64,000 nucleotides of DNA from Cellulosimicrobium cellulans (lineage in GTDB: Bacteria; Actinomycetota; Actinomycetes; Actinomycetales; Cellulomonadaceae). The notes under the pieces are model-generated. The model was not told the DNA's origin. It saw only the letters and a list, made by a program, of their open reading frames with translations, and ran no database searches. Location: NCBI RefSeq assembly GCF_007679345.1, contig NZ_VEGH01000014.1:81419-145418 (forward strand), read 5' to 3'. The translations under genes and the position numbers were made by a program. Every line of letters starts with the position of its first letter. Position 1 is the stretch's first letter. Shown one piece after another: positions 35,891-44,663 of this stretch.

Positions 35891-35928
35891 CGGAGGCCCG
35901 GCACCCCTGAGGGGGTGCCGGGCCTCCG
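35891..35928. terminator. Strong bidirectional terminator after rplA
   Basis: Perfect 17-base arms starting CGGAGGCCCGG around a 4-base loop, 18 bases after the rplA stop. The convergent membrane-protein gene ends at 36126, so it can serve both sides. Confidence 0.8.
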
Positions 35929-35950
35929 CCGTCCGCGCTCGAGCGGTGGC

Positions 35951-36022
35951 GCCGAGCGCGGTGGCTCCAGCCGAGCGCGGCAGCTCCTGCTACCGCGCCC
36001 GGCGCGAACCACCGCGCTCGGC
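35951..36022. repeat. Three-arm repeat cassette downstream of rplA
   Basis: Two direct arms (35951-35967, 35970-35986; both begin GCCGAGCGCGG) and one inverted arm (36006-36022). The first and third pair over 17 bases with one mismatch. The order direct-direct-inverted is the same as at 22217-22283, though the sequences are unrelated. Confidence 0.7.
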
Positions 36023-36125
36023 GACGACGGTCCGCGCGGGGCCGCGCGGCGCCGGGGGAGCAGTCCCGGCCGACGCCGCGCGGCGGTCGTGGGCCGGCCC
36101 TGTCAGGGGGCCGGCCGGTGCGGGG

Positions 36126-36767
36126 CTAGTGCCCCGCGTGTCCCGTGTCGGCCGGGAGGCCGTGCGAGCCGTGCGGGACCGCGTGGGCGCCCGCCTCGGT
36201 GGCCGCGAGGCCCGGCACGGTCACCAGGGCCACCAGCAGCGCGCCCGCCGCGAGCGTCCCCGCCTGACCCGCCCCGCCGGGGGCCCGGCGCCGGGACCCC
36301 GGGGCGCCCGCCGCGCGCAGGCCGAGGGCGAGCAGGACGCCGGTCGCCAGCGCCAGCACCAGCGCGGCCGCCTCGGCGGCGGTGGTCGCCGTCCCGGTCA
36401 GCGGGGCGCTGAGCAGCACCGCCGGCCCCGCCGCCAGGGCGACGCCGGCGGCTGCGCGGGGCGCCGGGGCGGGTCCGCGCAGGGCGAGGACGCCCCAGCC
36501 GAGGGTGACGAGCCCCAGGGCGGCGAGCGCGACGCCCACGGGCAGGTGGTGCTCGAGGTGGCCCGCGCCGACGCCGCAGGCGACCAGCCCCAGGCCGAGC
36601 GCCGCCAGCGACGACCACTGCCGGGCCAGCGCCTCGAGCGCGCCCTCGCGGACCGCGCCGGCGTCCGGGACGACGGCGCCGCCCGCCGGCCGCGCCGGGG
36701 CGTGCGTGCGGCCGCCGAGCAGCCCCCGCGCCGGCCCGGGCACGCGACCGGCGAGCGACGCGCTCAC
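36126..36767 (-). CDS. Hypothetical multi-pass membrane protein with His-rich tail
   Basis: I do not recognise a family. The 213-residue product has about five hydrophobic helices (from LAALGLGLVACGVGAGHLEHH onward) with short loops, and ends in HAVPHGSHGLPADTGHAGH, which holds five His residues and might bind metal. The GTG at 36767 overlaps the stop of the DUF4383 gene by four bases, so both are made from one message. A role with the DUF4383 protein in the membrane is the only inference. Confidence 0.65.
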   Translation of the reverse strand: MSASLAGRVPGPARGLLGGRTHAPARPAGGAVVPDAGAVREGALEALARQWSSLAALGLGLVACGVGAGHLEHHLPVGVALAALGLVTLGWGVLALRGPAPAPRAAAGVALAAGPAVLLSAPLTGTATTAAEAAALVLALATGVLLALGLRAAGAPGSRRRAPGGAGQAGTLAAGALLVALVTVPGLAATEAGAHAVPHGSHGLPADTGHAGH

Positions 36768-37189
36768 GCCCGGCGCGCCGCGGCCGGGGCGGTGGCGGCG
36801 CGGTCGGCGCGGTCGGCGCCCAGGCCGACGCCCAGCAGCAGGATCGCGCTGGCGAAGTGCAGCACGTTGTCCGCGCCGTTCAGGGCGAGGATGTTGGCCG
36901 ACGACCCGACGAGGAACAGGCCGAGCAGGCCGACCAGCAGGTAGACCGCGCCGACGGTGGTGTTCGCGCCGCGCGCGGCCCGCACGGAGGACAGGGCGGC
37001 GCCCAGCAGGGCGGCGCCGATCGCGAGGTGCACGATGTTGTGCAGGGGGTTGACCTCGAAGAAGATCAGCGTCCCGCCCTCGGTCCCCGCGAAGTCGGCG
37101 CCGGAGCTCACGAAGAACCCGGCGATCCCGACGAGCAGGTAGACGGCGCCGAAGATCCCGCCGACGAGGCGGTTGGCAGACTGGCCCAT
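36764..37189 (-). CDS. DUF4383 membrane protein
   Basis: A 141-residue protein with four membrane helices: [50 protein letters not shown] and [16 protein letters not shown]. The repeated NxxHxxxG helix starts ([22 protein letters not shown]) are typical of DUF4383. Function is unknown. The ATG at 37189 has a perfect GGAGGAG Shine-Dalgarno. It starts a two-gene operon. Confidence 0.85.
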   Translation of the reverse strand: MGQSANRLVGGIFGAVYLLVGIAGFFVSSGADFAGTEGGTLIFFEVNPLHNIVHLAIGAALLGAALSSVRAARGANTTVGAVYLLVGLLGLFLVGSSANILALNGADNVLHFASAILLLGVGLGADRADRAATAPAAARRA

Positions 37190-37379
37190 GGTGATCTCTC
37201 CTCCCGGGGTGACGTCCCCGCTGGTGTGGCGCACGGGGCGTGCGCTGGTCGGGGTTCGGAGCCGGGGCGGGACCGGATGGGTCCGGCCTGCGGGTGAAGC
37301 GCGCCGCACCCGTGCGCGCGCGCCCCGCACCCGTCCGGGGGCTGGACGGACCCCCGTCCCGTGCACCAGGGTGGGAGGC

Positions 37380-37673
37380 ATGCTCGTGGCGTTCTCCGTG
37401 TCCCCGCTCGGTGCGGGTGAGTCCGTGACCGAGGCCGTGGCCGACGCCGTGCGCGTCGTCCGGGACTCCGGCCTTCCGCACCGCACCGACGCGATGTTCA
37501 CCACGATCGAGGGCGAGTGGGACGAGTGCATGGCCGTCGTGAAGCGGGCGTCCGAGGCGGTCGGCCGGCACGCCGGCCGGGTGAGCCTGGTGCTGAAGGC
37601 GGACGTCCGGCCGGGGCGCACGGGTGAGCTGACCGGCAAGGTCGAGCGGCTGGAGGAGCACCTGTCCGCGTGA
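37380..37673 (+). CDS. MTH1187/YkoF-family thiamine-binding protein
   Basis: A 97-residue ferredoxin-fold protein of the MTH1187 (DUF77) family: [44 protein letters not shown] and [12 protein letters not shown]. Family members bind thiamine-like ligands or associate with thiamine-pyrimidine transport; a direct role here is uncertain. The ATG at 37380 follows GTGGGAGG. It stands alone between the DUF4383 operon and the RAMA-domain gene. Confidence 0.82.
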   Translation: MLVAFSVSPLGAGESVTEAVADAVRVVRDSGLPHRTDAMFTTIEGEWDECMAVVKRASEAVGRHAGRVSLVLKADVRPGRTGELTGKVERLEEHLSA

Positions 37674-37875
37674 CGGCGCGCGCGTCCGGCCCCCGTGCCG
37701 GGCGCGTCGGCGTGGACATCTCGTGCAGATGGGTGAGCCCGGGGACCCGTGCGGTGCCCGGGGTGGAAGACTTCCGCGGGGTGGAGCGCCCGGCGGTGCC
37801 GGGCACCGAGCAGCGGTGCGTGCGGCGCGGTGGGGCGGTCCGGCAGGGGGCCGCGGGAAGGGATGCAGCGGACTG

Positions 37876-38946
37876 ATGGCGATCTTCGAGCTCGACGGCG
37901 GCCAGGGGACCCTCGTCCAGCCGATGCGGCCCCGGGCCGACGCGTTCGAGTCCGACTCGTCCGCGCTGGTGACCGAGCACGTGTCGGACCTCCTGGGCGA
38001 GCAGGTGCTCCCGGTCCGCGAGGGCGGCAGCGGCGGCCCGCACCTGCTGGCGCTGGACGCGGGCTCGCGGCCCGTGGTGGTCGAGGTCGTGCAGCTGCTG
38101 GACGAGGCGGGCCTGGTGCGCGCGCTGCGGCACGCGGGCGGCGCGGCCCGGCTGAGCCGTGCCGAGCTCGCGCGGATGTACCGCGGCGGGCCGGAGGCGT
38201 TCGAGGCGGACCTGGCGGTGTTCCGGGACCGTGCGCCGGTGCTGCAGTCGCAGCGGCCGGTGCCGCCGGGCGCCCGGCTCGTCGTGGTGTGCGCCGACGT
38301 CGCGGAGGACGTGCTGGAGGCGGTCGACCACGTGACGGCCGCCGGCGGCGTGGAGGTGCTGCGGCTGGGCGTGACGCAGGGCCCCGGCGGCCGCCGCTAC
38401 GTCGACGTGTCCCCGCTGCGCACGACCCCCGGCCAGCGCCGCGCCGTCGAGCCGGGGCCGCGGACCGGCGCGGTGCCGGTGACCGCCGGGCGCACGGCCG
38501 CCTCGGGCGCCCAGCGCGGCGTCGCCGCGACCGACCCGACCCCGGTGGTCCGCCCGGACGACGCCGAGCACCACCGGCACGCCGCGCCCGCGGCCGCGCC
38601 GCGCCCCGCGCCGCGGACGGACGAGACCACGCTGATCCCGCCCGTCGTGGACGACGTCCCGGCACCGCGCGACGGCGACGCGGCCGACCCGCTGCCCGAG
38701 CTGGAGGCGCTGGCCGCCGCCGAGCGCCGCGACCTCGAGCTGGTGTGGCACCGGGTGCGCCGCAACCAGCGGCTGGTGGCGACGCTCCGGGTGGACGGGC
38801 TGATCGAGCTCGCCGACGGCAGCGTGCACGCCGACCCGAGCAGCGCCGCGACCGCGGCCGCGGACCTGGAGCGGCCGGCCGACGGCTGGCGGGTGTGGCG
38901 GTTCGGCGAGGACGGCCCGACGCTCGGCGAGGCCGTCGGCGCCTGA
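37876..38946 (+). CDS. RAMA-domain protein with N-terminal nuclease-like region
   Basis: A 356-residue soluble protein. Residues 1-130 (MAIFELDGGQGTLVQPMRP, SRPVVVEVVQLLDEAGLVRALRHAG) resemble the DNA-associated N-terminal regions found in actinobacterial proteins of this type. The middle is a disordered Pro/Ala/Arg/Asp linker (about 190-285). The C-terminal 70 residues match the RAMA domain (ELVWHRVRRNQRLVATL, SSAATAAADLERPADGWRVWRF), a module linked to restriction and modification systems. No methylase or endonuclease gene is nearby. The ATG has GGAAGGGA twelve bases upstream, a rather long spacing. Confidence 0.65.
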   Translation: MAIFELDGGQGTLVQPMRPRADAFESDSSALVTEHVSDLLGEQVLPVREGGSGGPHLLALDAGSRPVVVEVVQLLDEAGLVRALRHAGGAARLSRAELARMYRGGPEAFEADLAVFRDRAPVLQSQRPVPPGARLVVVCADVAEDVLEAVDHVTAAGGVEVLRLGVTQGPGGRRYVDVSPLRTTPGQRRAVEPGPRTGAVPVTAGRTAASGAQRGVAATDPTPVVRPDDAEHHRHAAPAAAPRPAPRTDETTLIPPVVDDVPAPRDGDAADPLPELEALAAAERRDLELVWHRVRRNQRLVATLRVDGLIELADGSVHADPSSAATAAADLERPADGWRVWRFGEDGPTLGEAVGA

Positions 38947-38970
38947 CGGCCCGCGCGCCGCCGCGGTCCC

Positions 38971-39939
38971 TCACGACCAGCCGTACGCCGCCGCCCACCG
39001 GCTGATCTCGGCGTACAGCCGCGCCCGGACCGGCGCCGGCGACAGCGTGAGGTCGTGCAGCCCGCCCGTGATCCGCACCACCGACACCACCGGCCCGAGC
39101 TGCACCGCGCGCCGGGCCAGCAGCTCGACGTCGAGCACCACGTCCGCGGCGCGCATGTCCTCGCTCCACCGCGGGCTGATGACGGTCCGGTCGGACGCCA
39201 GCATCAGCACGGGCACCCGGATGTGCAGCCCACGGGCCACCTCGGCGTGCCCGGCCAGGATCGCCGCCAGCCAGCCGGCCCGCACCGGGAACGACGGCAC
39301 CGGCCGCCAGGCGTCGTCGTAGGTCCACTCGCCGCCGTCGGCGGCGCGGAGGGTGCGGGCGTAGTAGCCGGGGTCGATGTTGGGCAGCGGCGCCTTCGGC
39401 TGCAGCCGGGCCAGCCGGGCGATCGCGGGGGCGCTGATGTGCCGTGCCAGTGCCGCGCCCTGCAGCTCGAGCCACGGCGAGTTGAGCACGAGGCCGTGCA
39501 GGCGCCCGGGATGCCGGTTCGCCCACAGCGACGCGATCAGCCCGCCGGTCGAGTGGCCCATGAGCATCACGCGCGCGAACCGGCCGAGGTCGCGGTGCAC
39601 CTGCTCGAGCGCGGCCTCGATCTCCTCGTCGTACGTGCGCAGGTCGGCGACGTACCCGGGGGTCTGGTGCGGCCGCAGGCTCCGCCCGTACTTGCGCAGG
39701 TCGAGGGCGTAGAACGCGGCCCCCTGCGCGTGCCAGAACTCGGCGAGGCCGGTCTGGAAGAAGTAGTCGGACCAGCCGTGCAGGTACAGCACCGCGCGCG
39801 AGGGCCGCAGCCGCTCGGGCGTCGGCGGCGCGTACCGGACGAGGCTGGCGACGACCTCGCCCTCGTCGTCCGGCGCCAGGTCGATCGTCCGGACCCGGTA
39901 GTCCTCGCCGAGGACGTCCTCCTGCCACCGGCCGGCCAT
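38971..39939 (-). CDS. Alpha/beta hydrolase (lysophospholipase-like)
   Basis: A 322-residue soluble esterase. It shows the oxyanion region LYLHGWSDYFFQTG, the GLAEFWHAQGAAFYALDLRKYGRS pattern of monoglyceride lipase/PldB-type enzymes, nucleophile Ser in LMGHSTGGLIAS and the catalytic His in ITGGLHDLTLS. The acid is probably Asp in MLASDRTVIS. No signal peptide, so the substrate is cytosolic, perhaps a lysolipid or monoglyceride. The ATG is at 39939. Its 3' end converges with the RAMA gene. Confidence 0.85.
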   Translation of the reverse strand: MAGRWQEDVLGEDYRVRTIDLAPDDEGEVVASLVRYAPPTPERLRPSRAVLYLHGWSDYFFQTGLAEFWHAQGAAFYALDLRKYGRSLRPHQTPGYVADLRTYDEEIEAALEQVHRDLGRFARVMLMGHSTGGLIASLWANRHPGRLHGLVLNSPWLELQGAALARHISAPAIARLARLQPKAPLPNIDPGYYARTLRAADGGEWTYDDAWRPVPSFPVRAGWLAAILAGHAEVARGLHIRVPVLMLASDRTVISPRWSEDMRAADVVLDVELLARRAVQLGPVVSVVRITGGLHDLTLSPAPVRARLYAEISRWAAAYGWS

Positions 39940-39970
39940 GGCGCGCCCCCCTCGTCGGCCCCGGGGGCCG

Positions 39971-40933
39971 TCAGACCTCTGCGACGACCTTGCCGAACTG
40001 CTCGCCGCGCGCCAAGCGTGCCAGGCCGTCGCCGACCCGGGCCAGCGGGACGGTCGAGTCGACGACCGGCCGGACGCCGGTGCGGGCGAGGAACGCGAGC
40101 AGCTGCTCCAGGTCCTGCTTGCTGCCCATCGTCGCGCCGAGCACCGCGATCTCCAGGAAGAACACGCGCTGGATCTCCATCGCGGCGGGGTCCCCGGTGG
40201 TGGCGCCGGCGACGACGACGGTCCCGCCCGGCCGCACGGAGCGCACCGAGTGCGACCAGGTCGCGGCGCCGACGGTCTCGATGACCAGGTCGACGCGGAC
40301 GGGCAGCCGCTCGCCGGCGCCGACGGCTCCCGCGGCGCCGAGCTCCAGGGCCCGCGCACGCCGGCGCTCGTCCCGGCTGGTCACCCAGACCTCGAGGCCC
40401 GCCGCGGCGGCGAGCCGGATCGCGGCCGTGGCGACGCCGCCGCCCGCGCCCTGCACGAGCACCCGCTGCCCGGGCTGCGCGCGGCCGGTCACGAACAGCA
40501 TCCGGTACGCGGTGAGCCAGGCGGTCGGCACGCAGGCCGCCTCGACGAACGACAGCGCGGCGGGCTTGGCGACGAGGTTCCACGTGGGGACCGCGACCCG
40601 CTCGGCGATCGTGCCGGGATACCGCTCGGACAGCAGCGACCGCGGCTCCGCCGGACCGACGCCGTGCCCGGACGCGCCGCCGATCACGGCGTGCAGCACG
40701 ACCTCCCGGCCGTCGGCGGTGACGCCGGCCCCGTCGGTGCCCAGCACCATCGGCAGCTGCTCGGGCCTCAGGCCCACGCCGCGCAGCGACCACAGGTCGT
40801 GCTGGTTCAGCGCCGCCGCGCGCACGTCGACGGTCGTCCAGTGCTCCCGGGCCTCGGGCTCGGGGTGCTCCCCGACGGTCAGCCCCGCCAGGGGGTCGTC
40901 GGGCGAGAACCGGGTGACCATCGCGGCGAGCAC
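39971..40933 (-). CDS. Zinc-independent MDR-family quinone oxidoreductase
   Basis: A 320-residue medium-chain dehydrogenase. It has the GroES-like start (TTVDVRAAALNQHDLWSLRGVG, GTDGAG) and NADP motif VQGAGGGVATAAI, but lacks the Cys/His zinc ligands, which fits the quinone oxidoreductase group that reduces quinones or enones with NADPH. GTG at 40933 is six bases after TAGGGT (leaderless geometry); ATG at 40921 is an alternative start. It is followed 31 bases later by the hydrolase gene. Confidence 0.86.
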   Translation of the reverse strand: MLAAMVTRFSPDDPLAGLTVGEHPEPEAREHWTTVDVRAAALNQHDLWSLRGVGLRPEQLPMVLGTDGAGVTADGREVVLHAVIGGASGHGVGPAEPRSLLSERYPGTIAERVAVPTWNLVAKPAALSFVEAACVPTAWLTAYRMLFVTGRAQPGQRVLVQGAGGGVATAAIRLAAAAGLEVWVTSRDERRRARALELGAAGAVGAGERLPVRVDLVIETVGAATWSHSVRSVRPGGTVVVAGATTGDPAAMEIQRVFFLEIAVLGATMGSKQDLEQLLAFLARTGVRPVVDSTVPLARVGDGLARLARGEQFGKVVAEV

Positions 40934-40939
40934 CCCTCG

Positions 40940-40945
40940 ACCCTA
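40940..40945 (-). promoter_or_regulatory. -10 hexamer of a probable leaderless promoter for the oxidoreductase gene
   Basis: TAGGGT on the minus strand, six bases before the GTG at 40933. Confidence 0.5.
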
Positions 40946-41017
40946 GCCCCGCCGTCGCCCGGCGACCCGGGACCCGCGCCCCGGCGTTCGGGCGCGCGGG
41001 GTGCGGGGGCGGGCGGG

Positions 41018-41836
41018 TCAGAGGAGAGGGAGCATCCGACCCAGGTCCGGGACCGAGTCCGAGGTGAACCGCGGCGCGAGCGCCGCCGCCAGCACGTCGA
41101 CGTCGTACGGCACCCGGCCGGCGGCGAGGCGCACCCAGGTCAGCGGCTGCACGACGTCGAGGTCCCAGCCGCCGCGGGCCTGCACGATGTGCAGCAGCTC
41201 CGTCGCCACGAGGTCGAGCGCGTCGCCGTCGAGCGGCCCGGCCGAGGTGACCCCGTCGCCGAGGCCGCCCTCCGGCCCGAGCCCGCCCGGGACGCCCGGC
41301 AGCGGCCCGACGCCGGTGCCGAGCTCCGCCCGCGACCCGGGGGCGGCGCCGCGGGCGCGCGCGAGGGAGCGCTGCAGGTCGTCGGCGTGCACGACGAGCT
41401 CGGTGACCCGGGAGGCGAGCATGGTGGACAGCAGGACGGGGCCGCGGCGCGCCTGCACCACGCGGTCGTCGGGGCCGAGCTCGTCCGCCCGGCGCAGCGC
41501 GCGCTGGACCAGCGCGTCGACGTGCCGCAGCGGGTCGTCGGCGATCTCCGCCGCGAGCTCCTTGGTGACCCGGTCGATGTCGGCGGCCCGGCCCGCGTAC
41601 GAGCCCAGGTACTCGGCGAGGGTGAGCGGCACCGTGCCCGCCGGCGCGGGCTCGCACACGGCGAGCGCGTCCATCGCCCGGCCGAGGTGCGCGACGAGCT
41701 CGGCGACGCTCCACCCGTCCAGCACGCTGGCCGCGCGCGCGGTGTCGGCGTCCAGCACGTCCCCGACCCACGAGCGCAGCGCGTCCCACTGCCGGCGCAG
41801 CACCTCGGTGCGCGCGGTCACGTCCCCGGTCCTCAT
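41018..41836 (-). CDS. DinB/mycothiol-dependent maleylpyruvate isomerase family protein
   Basis: A 272-residue four-helix-bundle protein. The N-terminal domain has WSVAELVAHLGRAMDAL with the first metal-type His, and further on SRVTELVVHADDLQR with the second; these fit the mycothiol-dependent MDMPI/DinB fold. A Gly/Pro-rich loop (about 165-190) interrupts it before a C-terminal SCP-like part. Substrate is unknown; many paralogs exist per actinobacterial genome. The ATG at 41836 has no Shine-Dalgarno; CACGCT lies six bases upstream. Confidence 0.8.
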   Translation of the reverse strand: MRTGDVTARTEVLRRQWDALRSWVGDVLDADTARAASVLDGWSVAELVAHLGRAMDALAVCEPAPAGTVPLTLAEYLGSYAGRAADIDRVTKELAAEIADDPLRHVDALVQRALRRADELGPDDRVVQARRGPVLLSTMLASRVTELVVHADDLQRSLARARGAAPGSRAELGTGVGPLPGVPGGLGPEGGLGDGVTSAGPLDGDALDLVATELLHIVQARGGWDLDVVQPLTWVRLAAGRVPYDVDVLAAALAPRFTSDSVPDLGRMLPLL

Positions 41837-41842
41837 GGGGTC

Positions 41843-41848
41843 AGCGTG
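41843..41848 (-). promoter_or_regulatory. -10 hexamer of a probable leaderless promoter for the MDMPI-family gene
   Basis: CACGCT on the minus strand, six bases before the ATG at 41836. Confidence 0.4.
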
Positions 41849-41900
41849 CCAGACCCGGACGCGCGCCCGGCCCGCCGTCCGCGCCCCCGGCGCCCCGGCG

Positions 41901-41972
41901 CCCCCGTGCCCCCGTGCCCCCGTGCCCCCGTGCCCCCGTGCCCCGTGCCCCCGTGCCCCCGTGCCCCCGCGC
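41901..41972. repeat. Tandem octamer array (CCCCCGTG)n
   Basis: About nine units of CCCCCGTG in tandem; the sixth has lost one C and the last ends in CGCG. It lies between the MDMPI gene start and the GGATCC palindrome. No reading frame is supported there. Confidence 0.8.
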
Positions 41973-41974
41973 CC

Positions 41975-42033
41975 GCGAATGGATCCTCTCGCACGAACAC
42001 GCCCGGGCGAGTCCGTGCGAAAGGATCCATTCG
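41975..42033. repeat. Palindromic element with GGATCC core, second copy
   Basis: Arms 41975-41995 (starting GCGAATGGATCC) and 42014-42033 pair with one mismatch around a spacer with ACACGCCCGGG, as in the element at 6298-6390. It lies 30 bases after the metX stop (minus strand), so it may end the metY–metX transcript. Confidence 0.75.
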
Positions 42034-42063
42034 CCGCCCGGGGTCCGGCCCGCCCGCGCGGCC

Positions 42064-43257
42064 TCAGCCCGCCAGGTGCTCGCGCACGAGCGGCCCGAGC
42101 TGCTCGTGCTCGATGAGGAACCCGTCGTGGCCGTAGGGCGTCCGCAGCGTGCGCAGCGGGCGGGCCCCCGGGACCCCGGCGGCGATCCGCGCGGACTGCT
42201 CGGGCAGGAACAGCCTGTCGGAGTCGACCGCGACCACCAGCGTGTCCGCGGTGACCGTGGCGAGCGCGGCCTCGACGCCGCCGCGGTCCCGGCCCAGGTC
42301 GTGCGTGATCATCGAGCGGGTGAGCACGGCGTAGGTGTTGGCGTCGAACCGGCGCGCGAGCTTGTCCCCGTGGTGGTCGAGGTAGGACTGCACCGCGAAC
42401 CGACCGCCGTCGAGCGGCTCCTCGCCGCCCTGCGGGATGCGGCCGAACCGGGCGTCGAGCTCGGCGGCGCTGCGGTAGGTCTGGTGCGCGATCTGCCGCG
42501 CGAGCCCGAGCCCGACGTGCGGGCCCTCGCCGTCGGGGGCGTCGTAGTAGTCGCCGCCGCGGAACCGCGGGTCGGCGGTCAGCGCGGTGAGCTGGGTGTG
42601 GAACGAGGCGATCTGGTCGCCGGAGGTCTGCGCGCTGGTGGCGATCGCGGCGAGCCGCCGGACCCTGTCCGGCGCGGTGACCGCCCACTCCAGCGCGCGC
42701 TGCCCGCCCATCGACGCGCCCACGACGAGCGCCCAGGACCCGACGCCCAGCGCGTCGGCGAGCCGCAGCTCGGCCGCGACCTGGTCGCGGACGGTCAGCT
42801 GCGGGAACCGGCTGCCCCACGGCCGGCCGTCGGGCGCGGTGCTCGCCGGGCCGGTGCTGCCCTGGCAGCCGCCGAGCACGTTCGGCGCCACGACGAACCA
42901 CCGGTCGGTGTCGATCGGCGCCCCCGGGCCGACGAGCGTCGACCACCAGCCGGGCGTCGGGTGGCCGGGTCCGGCGTCGCCGGTGACGTGCGAGTCGCCG
43001 GTGAGCGCGTGCAGCACGAGCACGGCGTTCGAGCCGTCGGGGGCGGGCGTGCCCCAGGTCTCGTAGGCCATCCGCACGTCGGGCAGCCGGCCGCCGGCCT
43101 CCAGGTCGAGGGCGCCGACGTCGACGAACCGGCGCCGGCCCACCGGGTCGCCCTCGCGCCAGGCGGACGACGCACGGGGCGGGGTGCCCGGTGCGGGCCG
43201 CCCGCTGCGGTCGCCCGGACCGGCGGCTGGGGTGGTGCGGGTGGTGCGGTGGGGCAC
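42064..43257 (-). CDS. metX: Homoserine O-acetyltransferase
   Basis: MetX makes O-acetylhomoserine from homoserine and acetyl-CoA in methionine synthesis; MetY, encoded just upstream, uses the product. The 397-residue protein is an alpha/beta hydrolase-fold enzyme with HALTGDSHVTG (83-93), FVVAPNVLGGCQGSTGP, nucleophile Ser182 (VVGASMGGQRALEW), an acid near Asp345-347 (DSDRLF) and His377 (PYGHDGFL). The GTG at 43257 is preferred because AGGA lies five bases upstream; GTG at 43335 would add 26 low-complexity residues. The gap to metY is then 86 bases. Confidence 0.92.
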   Translation of the reverse strand: MPHRTTRTTPAAGPGDRSGRPAPGTPPRASSAWREGDPVGRRRFVDVGALDLEAGGRLPDVRMAYETWGTPAPDGSNAVLVLHALTGDSHVTGDAGPGHPTPGWWSTLVGPGAPIDTDRWFVVAPNVLGGCQGSTGPASTAPDGRPWGSRFPQLTVRDQVAAELRLADALGVGSWALVVGASMGGQRALEWAVTAPDRVRRLAAIATSAQTSGDQIASFHTQLTALTADPRFRGGDYYDAPDGEGPHVGLGLARQIAHQTYRSAAELDARFGRIPQGGEEPLDGGRFAVQSYLDHHGDKLARRFDANTYAVLTRSMITHDLGRDRGGVEAALATVTADTLVVAVDSDRLFLPEQSARIAAGVPGARPLRTLRTPYGHDGFLIEHEQLGPLVREHLAG

Positions 43258-43343
43258 GGGGCGTCCTGACGTCGGTGCGCCGACGGGCGCCGCGGGGGTC
43301 GCGGCGCCCGTCGGGGTGGATCGGGTGGCGGGCACGGGGTCGC

Positions 43344-44663
43344 TCAGGCCCCCTTGGCGGCGCGGAAGCCGGCGTCGAGGTCGGCGAGGATGTCCTCGAT
43401 CCCCTCCAGGCCGACGGAGAGCCGGACCAGCCCGGGCGTGACGCCGGACAGCGCCTGCTCCTCGGGCGTCAGCTGGCTGTGCGTGGTCGAGGCCGGGTGG
43501 ATGACCAGCGAGCGGACGTCGCCGATGTTCGCGACGTTGGAGTGCAGCTCCAGCGCCGAGACGAACGCCTGGCCCGCGGCGGCCCCGCCCTCGACCTCGA
43601 ACGCGAGGACCGCGCCGGTGCCGTTCGGGCCGTACTTGCGGCCGAGCTCGTACTGCGGGTGCGACGGCAGGCCGGCGTAGGTCACCGACAGCACGTCGTC
43701 CCGGGCCTCCAGCCACTCGGCGACCTTCTGGGCGTTGGCGACGTGCCGCTCGACCCGCAGCGACAGCGTCTCCAGGCCCTGGGCGATGAGGAACGCGTTG
43801 AACGGGCTGATCGCCGCCCCGAGGTCGCGGAGCAGCTGCACCCGCGCGCGCAGCACGTAGGAGAGGTTGACCCCGAACGCCCCGTCCTTCCCGAGGTCCC
43901 GCGCGAACACCAGGCCGTCGTAGGACGGGTCGGGCGTGTTGAACGAGGGATAGCGCTCGGGATCGGCGCCGTAGTCGAACGTGCCGCCGTCGACGATCAC
44001 GCCGCCGATGGCCGCGCCGTGCCCGCCGAGGTACTTGGTCGCCGAGTGCACGACGACGTCCGCGCCCCACTCCAGCGGCCGGATCAGGTACGGCGTCGGG
44101 ACGGTGTTGTCGACGATCAGCGGGACGCCGGCCTCGTGGGCGACGCCGGCGACGGTCTCGATGTCGAGGACGTCCTGCTTCGGGTTCGGCACCGTCTCCG
44201 CGAAGAAGGCCTTGGTGTTCGGGCGGACCGCGTCGCGCCACGCCTGCGGGTCGTGCGGGTCGGTGACGAACGTCGTCTCGATGCCGAACCGGGGGAGCGT
44301 GTGGTGCAGCAGGTTGTAGGTGCCGCCGTACAGGCTCGGGCTGGCGACGACGTGGCTGCCGGCCTCGGCGATGTTGAGGATCGCGTACGTCTCGGCGGCC
44401 TGGCCGGACGCGAGCAGCAGCGCGCCGACGCCGCCCTCGAGCGAGGCGATCCGGTCCTCGACGGCCTGGACGGTGGGGTTGCCGATCCGGGTGTAGATCG
44501 GGCCGAGGTCCTTGAGCGCGAACCGGTCGGCGGCGACGCCGGCGTCGGGGAACACGTAGGACGTGGTCTGGTAGATCGGCAGGGCACGGGCGCCGGTGGC
44601 GCTGTCGGGCGTCTGGCCGGCGTGGATCTGGCGGGTCTCGAAGGACCACTGCGACTGGGTCAT
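43344..44663 (-). CDS. metY: O-acetylhomoserine sulfhydrylase (aminocarboxypropyltransferase)
   Basis: MetY is a PLP enzyme that forms homocysteine (or methionine) from O-acetylhomoserine and a sulfur donor. The 439-residue product has the Cys/Met-metabolism PLP fold: FETRQIHAGQ, PIYQTTSYVF, YTRIGNPTVQAVEDRIA, DNTVPTPYL and Schiff-base Lys210 in HSATKYLGGHG, with SLGLEGIEDILADL-type C-terminus. Length (about 430) fits MetY rather than the shorter MetB/MetC. ATG is preceded by GGAG. It heads the metY–metX operon. Confidence 0.94.
   Translation of the reverse strand: MTQSQWSFETRQIHAGQTPDSATGARALPIYQTTSYVFPDAGVAADRFALKDLGPIYTRIGNPTVQAVEDRIASLEGGVGALLLASGQAAETYAILNIAEAGSHVVASPSLYGGTYNLLHHTLPRFGIETTFVTDPHDPQAWRDAVRPNTKAFFAETVPNPKQDVLDIETVAGVAHEAGVPLIVDNTVPTPYLIRPLEWGADVVVHSATKYLGGHGAAIGGVIVDGGTFDYGADPERYPSFNTPDPSYDGLVFARDLGKDGAFGVNLSYVLRARVQLLRDLGAAISPFNAFLIAQGLETLSLRVERHVANAQKVAEWLEARDDVLSVTYAGLPSHPQYELGRKYGPNGTGAVLAFEVEGGAAAGQAFVSALELHSNVANIGDVRSLVIHPASTTHSQLTPEEQALSGVTPGLVRLSVGLEGIEDILADLDAGFRAAKGA

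Noticed and set aside
36764..39928. A minus-strand frame of 1054 residues joining the DUF4383 gene to sequence opposite the RAMA gene
   Set aside because: Only the last 141 residues are protein-like and have a Shine-Dalgarno. The rest is a shadow of plus-strand genes.
41901..41972. The octamer array as a CRISPR
   Set aside because: Units are 8 bases, contiguous and without spacers; no cas gene is nearby.
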